Below are positions 29,611-38,166 of a stretch of 64,000 bases of DNA, in pieces. Source of the stretch: Acidovorax delafieldii (GTDB lineage: Bacteria; Pseudomonadota; Gammaproteobacteria; Burkholderiales; Burkholderiaceae_C); contig NZ_VJWE01000011.1 in assembly GCF_007993815.1 (NCBI RefSeq), positions 868,001 through 932,000 on the forward strand, in the 5' to 3' direction. A program made the position numbers and the translations under genes. Every line of letters starts with the position of its first letter. The first letter of the stretch is position 1. The notes under the pieces were generated by a model. It was not told the origin of the DNA and ran no database searches. It was given only the letters and a program-made list of their open reading frames with translations.

Positions 29611-31629
29611 TCAGGCCGCCCGTGCCGCACGCTTGGCGGCCAGGCGTTCTTCATCGCAGCGCGGGCAAAACGGGTGCTCGCCCGCCAGATAGCCGTGGCT
29701 GGGGCAGATGGAGAACGTCGGCGTGACGGTGATGTAGGGCAGGCGAAACCGTGTGAGCGCGCGCCGCACCAGGTCGCGGCAGGCCGCCCCGCTGGACAAG
29801 CGCTCGCCCATGTACAGATGCAGCACGGTGCCGCCGGTGTATTTGGCTTGCAGCGCCTCCTGGCGCGTCAGGGCCTCGAACGGGTCGTCCGTGAAGCCCA
29901 CGGGCAGCTGCGACGAGTTGGTGTAGTACGGCTGCTCGGCCGTGCCCGCCTGCAGGATGCCGGGCCAGCGCTTTTTGTCTTCCTTGGCGAAGCGGTAGGT
30001 GGTGCCTTCGGCGGGTGTGGCCTCCAGGTTGTAGAGGTGGCCGGTTTCTTCCTGAAACTGCGTCATGCGCTCGCGCACATGGTCGAGCAGGCGCACCGCG
30101 AAGGCGTGGCCCCAGTCGCTGGTGATGTCGTGCTGGTCCGCTGTGAAGTTGCGGATCATCTCGTTGATGCCGTTCACGCCCAGCGTGGAAAAGTGGTTGC
30201 GCAGCGTGCCCAGATACCGCTTGGTGTAGGGGAAGAGGCCCTGGTCCATCAGGCGCTGGATCAGCTTGCGCTTGGTCTCCAGGCTTTGTTTGCCCAGTTC
30301 CAGCAGGCGGTCTAGCGCGGCGAGCAAGCCCGCTTCATCGCCGGCATGCTGGTAGCCCAGCCGCGCGCAGTTGATGGTGACCACGCCCAGGCTGCCCGTC
30401 TGCTCGGCGCTGCCGAACAGGCCGTTGCCGCGTTTTAAGAGCTCGCGCAAATCGAGCTGCAGGCGGCAGCACATGGAGCGCACCATGTTGGGCTCCAGCT
30501 CGGAGTTGATGAAGTTCTGGAAGTACGGCAGACCGTACTTGGCCGTCATGTCGAACAGCAGCTGCGCGTTCTCGCTCTCCCAGGGGAAGTCCTTGGTGAT
30601 GTTGTACGTGGGGATGGGGAAGGTGAACACCCGGCCCTTGGCATCGCCCGTGGTCATCACGTCGATGTAGGCGCGGTTGATGAGATCCATCTCAGTCTGC
30701 AGGTCGCCATAGCAAAACGGCGTCTCTTTGCCAGCGATCACGGGCACCTGCTCGCGCAGGTCTTCGGGGCAGGTCCAGTCAAAGGTGAGGTTGGTGAACG
30801 GCGTCTGCGTGCCCCAGCGCGAGGGCACGTTGAGGTTGTAGACCAGCTCCTGGATGCACTGGCGCACGGCGGCGTAGTCCATGGCATCGATGCGCACAAA
30901 CGGCGCCATGTAGGTGTCGAACGACGAGAACGCCTGCGCGCCCGCCCACTCGTTCTGCAGCGTGCCCAGAAAGTTCACGATCTGCCCCACGGCGGAACTC
31001 ATGTGTTTGGACGGCCCCGCCTCCACCTTGCCCGGCACGCCGTTGAGCCCCTCGTGCAGCAGCGTGCGCAGCGACCAGCCCGCGCAGTAGCCGCTGAGCA
31101 TGTCGAGGTCGTGGATGTGCAGGTCGCCGCTCCTGTGCGCCTCGCCGATCTCGGGCGTGTAGACGTGCGACAGCCAGTAGTTGGCCGTGACCTTCCCTGC
31201 CACGTTCAGGATCAGCCCGCCCAGCGAGTAGCCCTGGTTGGCGTTGGCGTTCACGCGCCAGTCGGCGCGCGTGAGGTATTCGTTGATGGAGCTTTCCACA
31301 TCGACAAGCGTCTGTTTGTCGGCGCGCAGTGTGGCGTGTTGCTCGCGGTAGACGATGTAGGCCCGTGCCGTGGCCAGGTGGTTGGCGGCGATGAGGGTCT
31401 GCTCGGCCACGTCCTGGATCTGTTCGACCGTGGGCGCCTCGCCATGGAAGCGGTGGATCAGCACCTTGGTGACCTGCGCGGTGAGCAACGCCGCTTCTTC
31501 GGCGCCATATTCGCCCGAGGCCTGGCCCGCACTGGCCAGCGCAGCGCGGATGCGTTCGGCATCAAAAGGAACGCGCTGGCCGCTGCGCAACACAACATCG
31601 CGGGGCAGGGTGACAAGGGTGGGCGCCAT
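29611..31629 (-). CDS. nrdD: anaerobic (class III) ribonucleoside-triphosphate reductase, catalytic chain
   Basis: A 672-residue enzyme that reduces ribonucleotides without oxygen. An ATP-cone (about 8-100, RSGQRVPFDAERIRAALA) gives allosteric control; the ten-strand barrel includes NLNVPSRWGTQTPFTNLTFD and MCCRLQLDLREL. The C-terminal zinc site is CPSHGYLAGEHPFCPRC (CxxH..CxxC). The protein ends about 15 residues later with no RVxGY motif, so its radical glycine must come from the 66-residue protein at 29223. ATG 31629 is preferred over TTG 31641. Two NrdR boxes lie 31-80 bp upstream. Confidence 0.92.
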   Translation of the reverse strand: MAPTLVTLPRDVVLRSGQRVPFDAERIRAALASAGQASGEYGAEEAALLTAQVTKVLIHRFHGEAPTVEQIQDVAEQTLIAANHLATARAYIVYREQHATLRADKQTLVDVESSINEYLTRADWRVNANANQGYSLGGLILNVAGKVTANYWLSHVYTPEIGEAHRSGDLHIHDLDMLSGYCAGWSLRTLLHEGLNGVPGKVEAGPSKHMSSAVGQIVNFLGTLQNEWAGAQAFSSFDTYMAPFVRIDAMDYAAVRQCIQELVYNLNVPSRWGTQTPFTNLTFDWTCPEDLREQVPVIAGKETPFCYGDLQTEMDLINRAYIDVMTTGDAKGRVFTFPIPTYNITKDFPWESENAQLLFDMTAKYGLPYFQNFINSELEPNMVRSMCCRLQLDLRELLKRGNGLFGSAEQTGSLGVVTINCARLGYQHAGDEAGLLAALDRLLELGKQSLETKRKLIQRLMDQGLFPYTKRYLGTLRNHFSTLGVNGINEMIRNFTADQHDITSDWGHAFAVRLLDHVRERMTQFQEETGHLYNLEATPAEGTTYRFAKEDKKRWPGILQAGTAEQPYYTNSSQLPVGFTDDPFEALTRQEALQAKYTGGTVLHLYMGERLSSGAACRDLVRRALTRFRLPYITVTPTFSICPSHGYLAGEHPFCPRCDEERLAAKRAARAA

Positions 31630-31659
31630 GGGTTCGACCAATCTATGGAACGGGTTAAA

Positions 31660-31675
31660 ACACTACCTATGGTGT
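31660..31675 (-). promoter_or_regulatory. NrdR box 1 upstream of nrdD
   Basis: ACACTACCTATGGTGT, a 16-bp near-palindrome matching the NrdR consensus (ACAC..at..GTGT). NrdR represses ribonucleotide reductase genes when dATP is high. Confidence 0.75.
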
Positions 31676-31691
31676 CCACGATACCCATCAA

Positions 31692-31707
31692 ACACTATAG
31701 GTAGTTT
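31692..31707 (-). promoter_or_regulatory. NrdR box 2 upstream of nrdD
   Basis: ACACTATAGGTAGTTT, 32 bp from box 1, three helical turns, the spacing usual for paired NrdR boxes. A weak FNR-like site, TTGACCCAACACAA, overlaps its right edge (31706-31719). Confidence 0.7.
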
Positions 31708-31738
31708 GACCCAACACAATCGAGGCGGTAAGCAGGGG

Positions 31739-31766
31739 TAAAAAAATGCCGGCACAAAGGCCGGCA
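31739..31766 (-). terminator. terminator of the norB-hemerythrin transcript
   Basis: TGCCGGC / GCCGGCA hairpin (31747-31766) followed on the minus strand by a run of T. It lies 160 bp after the hemerythrin stop; the stretch between holds no gene I can see. Confidence 0.75.
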
Positions 31767-31924
31767 AAAGGAAGGTGCCGTCAGGCCCTACCGATGGATG
31801 GGGGTGCGTGCGGAGGCACGCTGGCGCACCAGGGGTGCGTAAGAAAAGGGTGGGTTGTTTCTCTTGGGGGGTTGTGGGCCGTGGGGGCCACACCGCTGCG
31901 GCCGGGCTGCGCTCTCGTTGGCGC

Positions 31925-32353
31925 TCAATGGCAGGCGGCGGTTTCTTCCTCCTCGATGCGGGGATAGAAGTCATGGTCCTCGCGCTGCATGCGCTCGAAC
32001 ACACGGCGCAGCACCACGTTGGCCTCGTTGCGGAAATCCTGCGCATCGCGGCGCACGTTCTCGGCCGTGTTCCAGCGGCGCGCGAAGGCGTCGTAGGCGC
32101 TGGCAATCGAGGCCATCTCGCTCTGGTACTGGCGGCCCAGGCGCGCCAGTTCCACATTGCCGCCACGCTGCAGCGCGGGGTAGAGCACCTGGTCTTCCAC
32201 GGCCAGGTGCAGCTTGATGGTGCCGCTCATGGCCACGATGCCCTGCGCGATGGCGCGGGCATTGCCTTCCACGCCCGCCTGGGCCAGGGCGCGCAAGGTG
32301 GCGATGCTGCGCAGGATGTCGGTGTGCTGGTGCTTGAATTTTTCGAGGTTCAT
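31925..32353 (-). CDS. hemerythrin-like di-iron protein
   Basis: A 142-residue four-helix protein of the hemerythrin HHE family, with His at KHQHTDIL (about residues 7-10), KLHLAVEDQVLYP (about 49-61) and EDHDFYPRIEEEE near the end, the usual metal ligands. It follows norB by 77 bp on the same strand and has its own GGAGT before ATG 32353. In Cupriavidus the norB operon carries a di-iron NorA that binds NO; this protein is in the matching place and may buffer NO or repair iron centres (inference). Confidence 0.88.
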   Translation of the reverse strand: MNLEKFKHQHTDILRSIATLRALAQAGVEGNARAIAQGIVAMSGTIKLHLAVEDQVLYPALQRGGNVELARLGRQYQSEMASIASAYDAFARRWNTAENVRRDAQDFRNEANVVLRRVFERMQREDHDFYPRIEEEETAACH

Positions 32354-32430
32354 GCTCACTCCTTGTGGGATGAATGAAGGGCCTGCGCTGCCGCCGAGGG
32401 GGGTGGCGCGCGGCGCAGGTCGGTGGCGTA

Positions 32431-34716
32431 TCAGCGGCGGGTCTCCGCGAGGTAGGCGCCAGCGTTGGCAACAGTGGCCCGCGAGCCAAACACGCCGCTC
32501 ACCACCTGCCAGGCCATGGCCAGCGCGCCGACAATGAAGACCACGTCGCCGAAGGTGCGCACCCAGCGCAGCGTCTGGATGAAAGGCTGCTGCATGAAGG
32601 CCTCACCCCGGGCGTACCACAGGCCTTCGCTCACGCTGGCGTGGAACTGGAACAAGCCGATGGGCAGCAGGCTGGTGGCAATCATCAGCACCAAGCCGGC
32701 ATTGAGCCACCAGAAGCCCGTCGTCATGAGCCGCTCACTGAACACCAGCTGCGGCCGGATGTAGCGCAGCACCAGCAGCGTGAAGCCCAGCGCCAGGAAG
32801 CCATACACCCCGAACAGCGCGGCGTGGGCATGCACCGGCGTGGTGTTCAGGCCCTGCACGTAGTACAGCGAGATGGGCGGGTTGATCATGAAGCCGAAGA
32901 CACCCGCGCCCAGCATGTTCCAGAAGGCCACGGCCACGAAACACATCAGCGGCCAGCGCAGGCGGGCCATCCAGGGCGTGCGGTGCTGCAGCCGCCAGTG
33001 TTCCCAGGCCTCGTGGCCCAGCACGACCAGCGGCACCACTTCGAGCGCGCTGAAGGCTGCGCCCACCGCCATCACCGGGGTGGTGGTGCCTGCAAAGTAC
33101 AGGTGGTGGAAGGTGCCGGGCACACCACCCAGCATGAACAGCGAGGCCGAGGCCAGGCTGGCCGTGGTGGCCATGCGCACCGACACGAGCCCCAGCGTCG
33201 AGAAGATGAAGGCCAGCGCCGTGGTGGCGAAGACCTCGAAGAAGCCCTCCACCCACAGGTGCACCACCCACCAGCGCCAGTACTCCATCACCGACAGGTG
33301 GGTGCGTTCGCCGTAGAAGAAACCCGCGCCATAGAACAGGCCGATGGCCACCACCGAAGCCGTCAGCAGCGCCAGCAGGTTCTTGTCGCCGCCGGGAGTG
33401 CGCAGCGCCGGCACGATGCCGCGCAGCATGAGCACCAGCCAGAAGGCGATGCCGGTGAACTTGCCGATCTGCCACAGGCGGCCCAGGTCCACGTATTCAT
33501 AGCCCTGGTGGCCCAACCAGAAGTTCCACTCGGGCGGCATGATCTGCGCGATGGCCAGGTAGTTGCCCGTGAACGAGCCCACGACCACCACGACCAGCGC
33601 CCAGAACAGGATGTCCACACCGAGCTTCTGGTAAGCCGGGTCCTTGCCACCGTTGATGAGCGGCGCAAGGAACAGGCCGGCGGCCAGGAAGCCCGTGGCG
33701 ATCCAGAACAGCGCGCTCTGGATGTGCCAGGTGCGCACCAGCGAATACGGGAACCACTGCGACACGTTGATGCCGTAGAACTGCTGGCCCTCCACCGTGT
33801 AGTGGGCTGTGAAGCCACCCAGCAGCACCTGGAAGCTGAACAGCGCCACGATGAGGAACAGGTACTTGCCCAGAGCGCGCTGCGACGGCGTGAGCGGCAC
33901 GCGCGAGAGCGGGTCGTGCTGGGGTGGCGTGGGCTCCACCTCGTCATGCTTGCGCAGGAAAGACCAGCTCCACACGAGGAAGCCCACGCCCGCCATCATC
34001 ACGACCACGCTCATCACCGACCAGACCATGTTCTCTGCGGTGGGTTGGTTGCCGATGAGTGGCTCGTGCGGCCAGTTGTTGGTGTAGGTGGCTGTGGTGC
34101 CGGGGCGCTCGGTGGCGGCGGCCCAGGCCGTCCAGAAGAAGAAGCCCATCATCTGCGCGCGCCGCTCGGCGCTGGGCAGGGTGTTCTCCTTCATGGCGAA
34201 ATGCTCGCGGGTCTTGTGCAGCGCGGGCGCGTCGCTGAAGAGCTGGTCGTAGTACAGCGCGGTCATCGCGATCGCGTCGGCCCGCGTGGACGACACCGTC
34301 GCCACACCTGTTGCGGGGTGGAAGGTATTGGTGCGGTACTCGGTCTTCATGCGGTCGCGCAGCACAGCCTGCGCGGCGGCGTCGAGCTCGGCAAAGGGCT
34401 TGCCGTGCGCACGCTCGGCGGCGACGTCAAGCCAGTTGAGCAGCTCGCGGTGCAGCCAGTCGGCTGTCCAGTCGGGGGCCTGGTAGGCGCCGTGGCCCCA
34501 GATGGAACCCAGCTGCATGCCGCCCACCGACTGCCAGGCGGTCTGGCCGTCGAGGATGCTGTCGTGGGTGTAGAGAACTTCGCCTCCGGCCGTCGCGATC
34601 TTGTCGGGAATGGGCGGCGCGGTGCGGTAGACCTCGGCGCCGTAGTAGCCCAGCAGGCTGAAGGTGAGGATGAGCACGCCGATCAGCGTGAACCAGAGCT
34701 TGCGGTAGTTACCCAT
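32431..34716 (-). CDS. norB: quinol-dependent nitric oxide reductase (qNOR)
   Basis: A 761-residue inner-membrane enzyme reducing NO to N2O with electrons from quinol. The long N-terminal part (about 1-215: one helix MGNYRKLWFTLIGVLIL, then a periplasmic cytochrome-c-like domain without CxxCH heme motif) marks it as qNOR rather than cNOR. The heme-copper-type core follows with about 12 helices; conserved blocks include WWVVHLWVEGFFEVFATT and HAHAALFGVYGFLALGF, which hold heme and FeB histidines. Strong GGAGG before ATG. It is transcribed from a sigma-54 promoter under NorR boxes. Confidence 0.95.
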   Translation of the reverse strand: MGNYRKLWFTLIGVLILTFSLLGYYGAEVYRTAPPIPDKIATAGGEVLYTHDSILDGQTAWQSVGGMQLGSIWGHGAYQAPDWTADWLHRELLNWLDVAAERAHGKPFAELDAAAQAVLRDRMKTEYRTNTFHPATGVATVSSTRADAIAMTALYYDQLFSDAPALHKTREHFAMKENTLPSAERRAQMMGFFFWTAWAAATERPGTTATYTNNWPHEPLIGNQPTAENMVWSVMSVVVMMAGVGFLVWSWSFLRKHDEVEPTPPQHDPLSRVPLTPSQRALGKYLFLIVALFSFQVLLGGFTAHYTVEGQQFYGINVSQWFPYSLVRTWHIQSALFWIATGFLAAGLFLAPLINGGKDPAYQKLGVDILFWALVVVVVGSFTGNYLAIAQIMPPEWNFWLGHQGYEYVDLGRLWQIGKFTGIAFWLVLMLRGIVPALRTPGGDKNLLALLTASVVAIGLFYGAGFFYGERTHLSVMEYWRWWVVHLWVEGFFEVFATTALAFIFSTLGLVSVRMATTASLASASLFMLGGVPGTFHHLYFAGTTTPVMAVGAAFSALEVVPLVVLGHEAWEHWRLQHRTPWMARLRWPLMCFVAVAFWNMLGAGVFGFMINPPISLYYVQGLNTTPVHAHAALFGVYGFLALGFTLLVLRYIRPQLVFSERLMTTGFWWLNAGLVLMIATSLLPIGLFQFHASVSEGLWYARGEAFMQQPFIQTLRWVRTFGDVVFIVGALAMAWQVVSGVFGSRATVANAGAYLAETRR

Positions 34717-34841
34717 GGCGGGCCTCCTGCCTCAACAGAACAACAACGAAGGGGCGGCGCCAGCGGGCGCTGGCGGCATGGGGTCGGGGTCTTGTGGTCA
34801 TGGCTTTTCGGAACGAGTGAATCGGTGTCACTGCCCACATC

Positions 34842-34856
34842 GCAAGCGCCGGGCCA
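34842..34856 (-). promoter_or_regulatory. sigma-54 promoter for norB
   Basis: On the minus strand TGGCCCGGCGCTTGC fits the -24/-12 consensus TGGCAC-N5-TTGC with GG and GC ten bases apart. It would start transcription near 34830, about 115 bp before norB. Confidence 0.8.
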
Positions 34857-34896
34857 GGGGCAGAGGCCTATCAAATCAACCACTTACGCCGTTCAT

Positions 34897-34909
34897 GGTC
34901 TTTTTAACC
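34897..34909. promoter_or_regulatory. NorR-binding box 1
   Basis: GGTCTTTTTAACC, containing the GT-N7-AC core of NorR enhancer sites. Its centre is about 48 bp from the -24 element of the norB promoter. Confidence 0.75.
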
Positions 34910-34921
34910 GCCTTCAGATAG

Positions 34922-34934
34922 GGTCTAATTAACC
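34922..34934. promoter_or_regulatory. NorR-binding box 2
   Basis: GGTCTAATTAACC, again GT-N7-AC, inside a longer palindrome GGGTCTAATTAACCC. Centre is 25 bp from box 1. Confidence 0.78.
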
Positions 34935-34941
34935 CATTAAA

Positions 34942-34954
34942 GGTAAATATCACC
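34942..34954. promoter_or_regulatory. NorR-binding box 3, abutting norR
   Basis: GGTAAATATCACC, GT-N7-AC, ending directly at the norR ATG. Bound NorR would cover the norR start region, which suggests autorepression. Confidence 0.72.
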
Positions 34955-36532
34955 ATGGACCACCGCCCCCTGCTGGCCGACCTGGCCACCGATCTGCCCC
35001 AGGCTGTGCGCCTGCAGCGGCTGGTCGCCCACTTGCGGGAGCGCTTTCATTCCGGCGCGGTGGCACTGCTGCAGCTGGAGGAAGACCACCTGCGCCCCGT
35101 GGCCGTGGAAGGCCTGGTGCGCGAGGCGCTGGGCCGGCGCTTTGTGGTCAGCCAGCACCCCCGGCTCGCGGCCATCCTGGCGCGGCGCGAGGTGACCTGC
35201 TTTGACCACGACAGCACCCTGCCCGACCCCTACGACGGCCTGCTCGACACCCTGGTGGGCGAGCCCCTGCCCGTGCACGACTGCATGGGCGTGAGCCTGT
35301 GGGTGGACGGCCAGCCCTGGGGCGTGCTGACGCTGGACGCACTGCAGACCGGCACCTTCGGCGACGCCGCACGCGCCGCGCTGGCCGACTGCAAGGTGCT
35401 GGTGGAGGCGGCCGTGCGCATCTCGCGGCTGGAGCGCGAGGTGCAGGCGCTGCGCAGCGCCCCCCACACCCGCAGCGCCGACGACGAGCGCACCACCCGC
35501 GCGGGCGATGGCGACATGGAGATCGTCGGCCAGAGCGAGCCCCTGCTGCGCCTGCTGCACGAGCTGGAGGTGGTGGCGGGCTCGGACCTGCCCGTGTTGC
35601 TGCTGGGTGAGACCGGCGTGGGCAAGGAGCTGTTCGCGCGCCTGCTGCACCGCCAGTCCACGCGCCGCACCAAGCCCTTGGTGCACGTGAACTGCGCGGC
35701 GCTGCCCGAGTCGCTGGCCGAGAGCGAGCTCTTCGGCCACGTGCGCGGCGCGTTCTCTGGCGCGGTGACCGACCGGCCGGGGCGCTTCGAGGCGGCCGAG
35801 GGCGGCACGCTGTTCCTTGATGAGGTGGGCGAGTTGCCGCTGGCCGTGCAGGCAAAACTGCTGCGCACGCTGCAGAACGGCGAAATCCAGCGCCTGGGCG
35901 CCGACCGCCCGCGCCGTGTGGACGTGCGCGTGATCGCCGCCACCAACCGCAACCTGCGCGAGCAGGTGCGCGACGGCGCGTTCCGCGCCGACCTGTACCA
36001 CCGGCTGTCGGTGTACCCCGTGCCCATCCCGCCGCTGCGCGAACGGGGCAACGATGTGCTGCTGCTGGCAGGTCGTTTTCTGGAACTGAACCGCGCGCGC
36101 CTGGGCCTGCGCAGCCTGCGGCTGTCGGCCAGCGCGCAGGATGCACTGCGCCGCTACCCCTGGCCGGGCAACATCCGCGAGCTGGAGCATGTGGTCAGCC
36201 GCGCGGCGCTCAAGGCCCTGAGCCGGGGCGTTAGCCGCGCCGACATCGTGACGCTGGAGCCCGCGCTGCTCGACCTGGACGCCGACGCGGCCAGCGCGGC
36301 CCATGCCCCGCTGAACACCAGCGCCTCCACCCCGGCGGCAGAGCTGCCCGCGACCGCCACCACCTCAAACACCGCCGAGGGCCCGCTGCGCGACGCAGTG
36401 GATGCCTGCCAGCGGCACGCCATCACGCAGGCCCTGGCGCGCCACCAGGGCAACTGGGCCCAGGCCGCGCGTGCGCTGGAGGTGGACGCGAGCAACCTGC
36501 ACAAACTGGCGCGCAGGCTGGGCCTCAAATAA
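34955..36532 (+). CDS. norR: NO-responsive sigma-54 activator NorR
   Basis: A 525-residue enhancer-binding protein. The N-terminal GAF domain (about 20-170) keeps the iron-NO sensing region of E. coli Nor[19 protein letters not shown] and VHDCMG. The AAA+ domain (about 190-420) has Walker A GETGVGKE, Walker [13 protein letters not shown] and the sigma-54 contact loop as GAFSGA instead of GAFTGA. The C-terminal Fis-type helix-turn-helix is at about 475-520. It faces norB across three NorR boxes and should activate it when NO is present. A dispersed repeat begins at its stop. Confidence 0.95.
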   Translation: MDHRPLLADLATDLPQAVRLQRLVAHLRERFHSGAVALLQLEEDHLRPVAVEGLVREALGRRFVVSQHPRLAAILARREVTCFDHDSTLPDPYDGLLDTLVGEPLPVHDCMGVSLWVDGQPWGVLTLDALQTGTFGDAARAALADCKVLVEAAVRISRLEREVQALRSAPHTRSADDERTTRAGDGDMEIVGQSEPLLRLLHELEVVAGSDLPVLLLGETGVGKELFARLLHRQSTRRTKPLVHVNCAALPESLAESELFGHVRGAFSGAVTDRPGRFEAAEGGTLFLDEVGELPLAVQAKLLRTLQNGEIQRLGADRPRRVDVRVIAATNRNLREQVRDGAFRADLYHRLSVYPVPIPPLRERGNDVLLLAGRFLELNRARLGLRSLRLSASAQDALRRYPWPGNIRELEHVVSRAALKALSRGVSRADIVTLEPALLDLDADAASAAHAPLNTSASTPAAELPATATTSNTAEGPLRDAVDACQRHAITQALARHQGNWAQAARALEVDASNLHKLARRLGLK

Positions 36533-36590
36533 AGAATCAAAATTGATAGCAATCAGCGCATGAATTTCTAGCGCTTGCGGCACTTTTCAT
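36531..36590 (+). repeat. dispersed repeat, copy 9
   Basis: Contains atcaaaattgatagcaatcagcgcatgaatttctagcgcttg, split here for brevity: left arm tgatagca, core tagcgctt. It begins right at the norR TAA stop. Confidence 0.7.
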
Positions 36591-36653
36591 TCAATTTCTT
36601 GCCCGGCACCCGCCACGGTGCTCCACCGGCTCGCGTTGCGCCACAATCGGCCC

Positions 36654-37853
36654 ATGCTGACCCTCCAAGACATCCGCGACGCCGCCACCCGCCTGCAAGG
36701 CCAGGTGCTGGACACCCCCTGTGTGGAATCCAAGACGCTCTCGCAGATCGTGGGCGCGCAGGTCTTCCTCAAGTTCGAGAACCTGCAGTTCACCGCGTCC
36801 TTCAAGGAGCGCGGCGCCTGCAACCGGCTCACGCTGCTGACGGACGAGGAGCGTGCGCGGGGTGTGGTGGCCATGAGCGCCGGCAACCATGCCCAGGGCG
36901 TGGCCTACCACGCGCAGCGCCTGGGCCTGCGCGCAGTTATCGTGATGCCGCGCTTCACGCCCGGCGTGAAGGTGGAGCGCACGCGCGGGTTTGGTGCCGA
37001 GGTGGTGTTGCATGGCGACACGCTGGAAGAAGCCCGCGCCCACGCCTACGCGCTGGCCGATGCGCAAGGCCTGACCTTTGTCCACCCCTACGACGACGAG
37101 GGCGTGGCTGCGGGCCAGGGCACGCTGGGCCTGGAGATGCTGCAGGCCGTGCCCGACCTGGACACCCTGGTGATTGCCGTGGGCGGCGGCGGGCTGATCT
37201 CGGGTGTGGCGACGGCGGCCAAGGCGATCAAGCCCGGCATCGAGGTCATCGGCGTGCAGACCATGCGCTTCCCGGCCATGGTCAACGCGGTCAAGGGCAC
37301 GCACCACCCGCAGGGTACATCAACCATCGCCGAGGGCATTGCGGTGGGCACACCGGGCAAGATCACGCAGGAGATCGTCAAGCGCCTGGTGGACGACTTG
37401 GTGCTGGTGGACGAGGGCGACATCGAGCAGGCGGTGCTGATGCTGCTGGAGATCGAAAAGACCCTGGTCGAAGGCGCAGGCGCCGCCGGCCTGGCGGCGC
37501 TGGTGCGCTACCCCGAACGCTTTCAGGGCAAGCGCGTGGGCCTGGTGCTGTGTGGCGGCAACATCGACCCGCTGCTGCTGGCGGCCATCATCGAGCGCGG
37601 CATGGTGCGCTCGGGGCGCCTGGCGCGCATCAAGGTCAGCGCACGCGATGTGCCCGGCGTGCTGGCGCGCATCACCGCCACCGTGGCCGACGCGGGCGCC
37701 AACATCGAGGAAGTGCACCACCAGCGCGCCTTCACCATGCTGGCCGCGCAGAACGTGGAGATCGAACTGGTACTGCAAACCCGGGGCAAGCCCCATGTGG
37801 ATGAGGTGCTGGGACAGCTCCGCACAGCGGGCATGCAGGCCGACCTGATCTGA
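36654..37853 (+). CDS. threonine ammonia-lyase with ACT domain
   Basis: A 399-residue PLP enzyme converting threonine (and serine) to 2-oxobutyrate and ammonia. PLP lysine in TASFKERGAC (about 50); phosphate loop VGGGGLISG (about 178); C-terminal ACT domain (about 325-395, ARIKVSARDVPGVLARITATVADAGA). The single ACT domain and the length mark the short group related to catabolic TdcB or IlvA1-type enzymes, not the long biosynthetic IlvA with two regulatory domains. ATG 36654 is chosen over an upstream frame start in the promoter region. Confidence 0.9.
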   Translation: MLTLQDIRDAATRLQGQVLDTPCVESKTLSQIVGAQVFLKFENLQFTASFKERGACNRLTLLTDEERARGVVAMSAGNHAQGVAYHAQRLGLRAVIVMPRFTPGVKVERTRGFGAEVVLHGDTLEEARAHAYALADAQGLTFVHPYDDEGVAAGQGTLGLEMLQAVPDLDTLVIAVGGGGLISGVATAAKAIKPGIEVIGVQTMRFPAMVNAVKGTHHPQGTSTIAEGIAVGTPGKITQEIVKRLVDDLVLVDEGDIEQAVLMLLEIEKTLVEGAGAAGLAALVRYPERFQGKRVGLVLCGGNIDPLLLAAIIERGMVRSGRLARIKVSARDVPGVLARITATVADAGANIEEVHHQRAFTMLAAQNVEIELVLQTRGKPHVDEVLGQLRTAGMQADLI

Positions 37854-37927
37854 GACCACAGGGTTTTGCGCCCCACGCAGGTTCTCGCGGCTAGAATTGC
37901 GCAAGTTTTAAGCATCTGGAGCCCACC

Positions 37928-38074
37928 ATGTCTGACCACAACACCTCGCACGCCCCCGCAACACCATCGAACGACCCTGTGGAAAACGTCGTTCACGTGG
38001 TCCCCGTGGTGCTGCCTGTGGTGGGCGGCATCATGATGTTCCTGCTGGCGTTCATCGCCGTGATGATGGCCTGA
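37928..38074 (+). CDS. 48-residue single-span membrane protein
   Basis: A small gene. ATG 37928 is preceded by GGAG seven bases away, and TGA closes it at 38074. The protein has a polar N-terminus ([20 protein letters not shown]) and one hydrophobic helix ([20 protein letters not shown]) ending AVMMA. A terminator follows 24 bp later, and a possible -10 TAGAAT lies about 30 bp upstream, so it looks like a one-gene transcript. I know no function for it; the helix with Gly-Gly and Met-rich end recalls small regulators or accessory subunits of membrane complexes. Confidence 0.72.
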   Translation: MSDHNTSHAPATPSNDPVENVVHVVPVVLPVVGGIMMFLLAFIAVMMA

Positions 38075-38097
38075 CCGCTCCGGCAGGCCTCCACCAC

Positions 38098-38122
38098 AGC
38101 CCCGCAGTGCGGGGCTTTTTTT
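38098..38122 (+). terminator. terminator after the 48-residue protein
   Basis: AGCCCCGCA / TGCGGGGCT hairpin followed by TTTTTTT. Confidence 0.88.
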
Positions 38123-38166
38123 CGTCCAGCCCCCACTCCCATCCTCGTTTGACCTGGAGAACCCCC

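Noticed and set aside
34869-34880. atcaaatcaa as an FNR site near norB
   Set aside because: Only half-sites in direct orientation; NorR boxes and the sigma-54 promoter explain this region better.
32374-34932. Open frame of 852 codons on the plus strand
   Set aside because: Antisense to norB, with shadow-type composition.
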